Assembly: GCA_029876055.1 (NCBI GenBank) | Contig: CM056880.1 | Coordinates: 930,001-994,000 of the forward strand | DNA: 64,000 nt | Direction: 5' to 3' | From: Madurella fahalii | Taxonomy: Eukaryota; Ascomycota; Sordariomycetes; Sordariales | Shown: in pieces, positions 62,886 to 64,000 of the stretch | Numbering within the stretch: position 1 is the first letter of the stretch | How the letters are laid out: each line of letters starts with the position of its first letter | Notes under the pieces: model-generated | What the model saw: the letters and a program-made list of their open reading frames with translations, nothing else | The model's database searches: none | What the model was told of the DNA's origin: nothing | Program-made: the position numbers and the translations under genes

Positions 62886-64000
62886 ATGGCGAGTATCGAC
62901 GATCACGGTCCCCGGCTAAATATTACCATATGGTCCCTGACAGGTGCCGCCACGCTCTTCCTGGGTCTGCGAATCTACTGCAAGGTGTGGAGGGGGAGAC
63001 CAGTCCGCTGGGATGACTGTGTCCTAGTGGCAAGCTGGGTGAATAATGAGTCACATTCCCAGTCAATCCACGGACGCCGTTGCTGACGATCAACTCCTTC
63101 ATTACTTCATACTACTAGCTTGCTCTTGCGGCCTCGTGTTCATTACTCTCAGTCAACACGACCATCGGCTACGGAAGACACAATGCCGACATCCCCTCGG
63201 AGAACTTCAACTACGTGCTCCTTGTTTCCTACGTCGCCGGCTTCTTCTCCATTCTCGCCGCCTGTTGGAGCAAGATATCCTTCGCCATCACATTGCTCCG
63301 GGTAGTCACCAACCACCGGATCAAGCTCCTCCTGTGGTTCATTATTGTGTCGGTCAACCTCGTCTTGGGCGCCAACGCCACCATCCAGTTTGCTCAGTGC
63401 TGGCCGCCTCCACGGCTGTGGAACCCAGAAGGGACTGGGAGCTGCTGGCCGAGATTTGTTGTGATCCGCTACAACATCTTCGTGGCCGCATATTCCGGCT
63501 TCATGGATATTGCCTTGGCGTTGCTCCCATGGATGATTGTTTGGAACGCAGCAATCAGCATGAACGAGAAGCTGAGCGCGCTCTTCGCCATGAGCATGGG
63601 TGTGTTGTGAGTCCCATCACACTTGAACACATGCCGACGTGTATATCGATGCTAACCAAAGCCGCGCGCGCGCATTAGCGCTGGCATCACGTCTTTTCTC
63701 AAGATCCTCCACCTCGATGCCATTGGAAGTAACGACATGAGTGAGTCCCTCTCATCTTCACATCACCCTGTAGTGTTGCTGATAGCGGAACAGTCGACAG
63801 CGTAAACCTCTTAATATATGGCACCGCCGAAAGTGCCGTTACCATCATCGCGGTTTCGATCCCAATTCTTCGAGCTCTCGTTTATACGAGCAGCAGTCCA
63901 CCCAAGCCGCGTTTTTACCAGGGATCGTATGACGAATACCACAGCACCGGAAATCATTCGCCGCCGCGCTCCGCGGGGCAAAATCAGCCACCAAGGTCAT
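62886..64000 (+). CDS. PTH11-like membrane receptor (fungal rhodopsin-domain), 3' end outside window
   Basis: Exons 62886-63038, 63119-63606, 63679-63740 and 63794 onward fit standard splice sites and keep frame (LVASW|LALAAS, GV|FAGITS, DM|IDSVN). The product begins with a short outside segment, then helix 1 (ITIWSLTGAATLFLGLRIYC), RGRPVRWDDC and further helices (NYVLLVSYVAGFFSILAACW, LLLWFIIVSVNLVLGANATI, GFMDIALALLPWMIVW), ending in ESAVTIIAVSIPILRALVYT and a hydrophilic tail cut by the window edge. Helix order and WDDC, NFNYVLLVSY, CWPP, SIPILRAL identify the fungal rhodopsin-like/PTH11-related family. Some members act as G-protein-coupled surface sensors; most are uncharacterised. It lies next to the hemicellulase genes, which may be chance. 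Confidence 0.88.

Noticed and set aside
1..64000. tRNA, rRNA or CRISPR features
   Set aside because: I looked for GTTCGANTC-type B boxes and regular spaced repeats on both strands and found none. A tRNAscan run would settle it.

Overview
This window is fungal nuclear DNA, most likely from a filamentous ascomycete (Pezizomycotina; Sordariomycetes would fit). The grounds are short GT-AG introns of about 50-75 bases, CTNAN-like branch sites, HET-domain and PTH11-like families, P450 genes with many introns, secreted plant-cell-wall enzymes, a Fot1/pogo transposon, and stop codons that look like repeat-induced point mutation (CpA to TpA, turning CAG/CAA into TAG/TAA). The species cannot be named from this sequence alone.

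Layout. 0-9 kb: a weak two-exon candidate gene, a class-III aminotransferase (minus), a 900-residue protein of unknown function (minus) and an alpha-kinase with an N-terminal zinc-ribbon (plus). 9-14.5 kb: gene-poor and repeat-rich, with a BTB/POZ gene relic, a heavily mutated unknown ORF and a deleted transposon copy. 14.5-17 kb: a HET-domain gene. 18-30 kb: a DJ-1/PfpI relic, an intact secreted beta-helix protein, a P450 with one frame break, an unrecognised relic, a small two-exon candidate, an MFS transporter with several frame breaks, and a small cysteine-rich secreted protein with an in-frame stop. 30.4-32.2 kb: a complete, inactivated Fot1/pogo element with both terminal inverted repeats and a TA target duplication. 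32-36 kb: gene-poor with a minisatellite. 36-47 kb: conserved and intact genes: an SMP-C2-C2 lipid-transfer protein, an NmrA-like protein, an Mtf2-like mitochondrial protein divergent from a CMR1-like WD40 protein, and an AA12-type PQQ sugar dehydrogenase. 47-54.5 kb: a 10-cysteine secreted protein, a CYP7/CYP8-type P450 and a decayed endonuclease/exonuclease/phosphatase gene. 55-62 kb: three secreted hemicellulose enzymes (feruloyl esterase, GH3 beta-xylosidase, GH93-like exo-arabinanase). 62.9 kb to the end: a PTH11-like membrane receptor cut by the window edge.

How the genes relate. The three enzymes at 55-62 kb could act together on feruloylated arabinoxylan and arabinan, with the AA12 dehydrogenase at 45.6 kb possibly oxidising released sugars; this is inferred from family roles and proximity. 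The SMP-C2, Mtf2-like and CMR1-like genes look like housekeeping genes. The accessory stretch from 9 to 35 kb shows two kinds of damage. Repeats and the BTB relic carry C-to-T stop codons of RIP type. Single-copy metabolic genes (MFS, EEP nuclease, one P450) are broken by single-base indels, which could be genuine decay or assembly error. No tRNA, rRNA, CRISPR array or classical secondary-metabolite backbone gene was seen.
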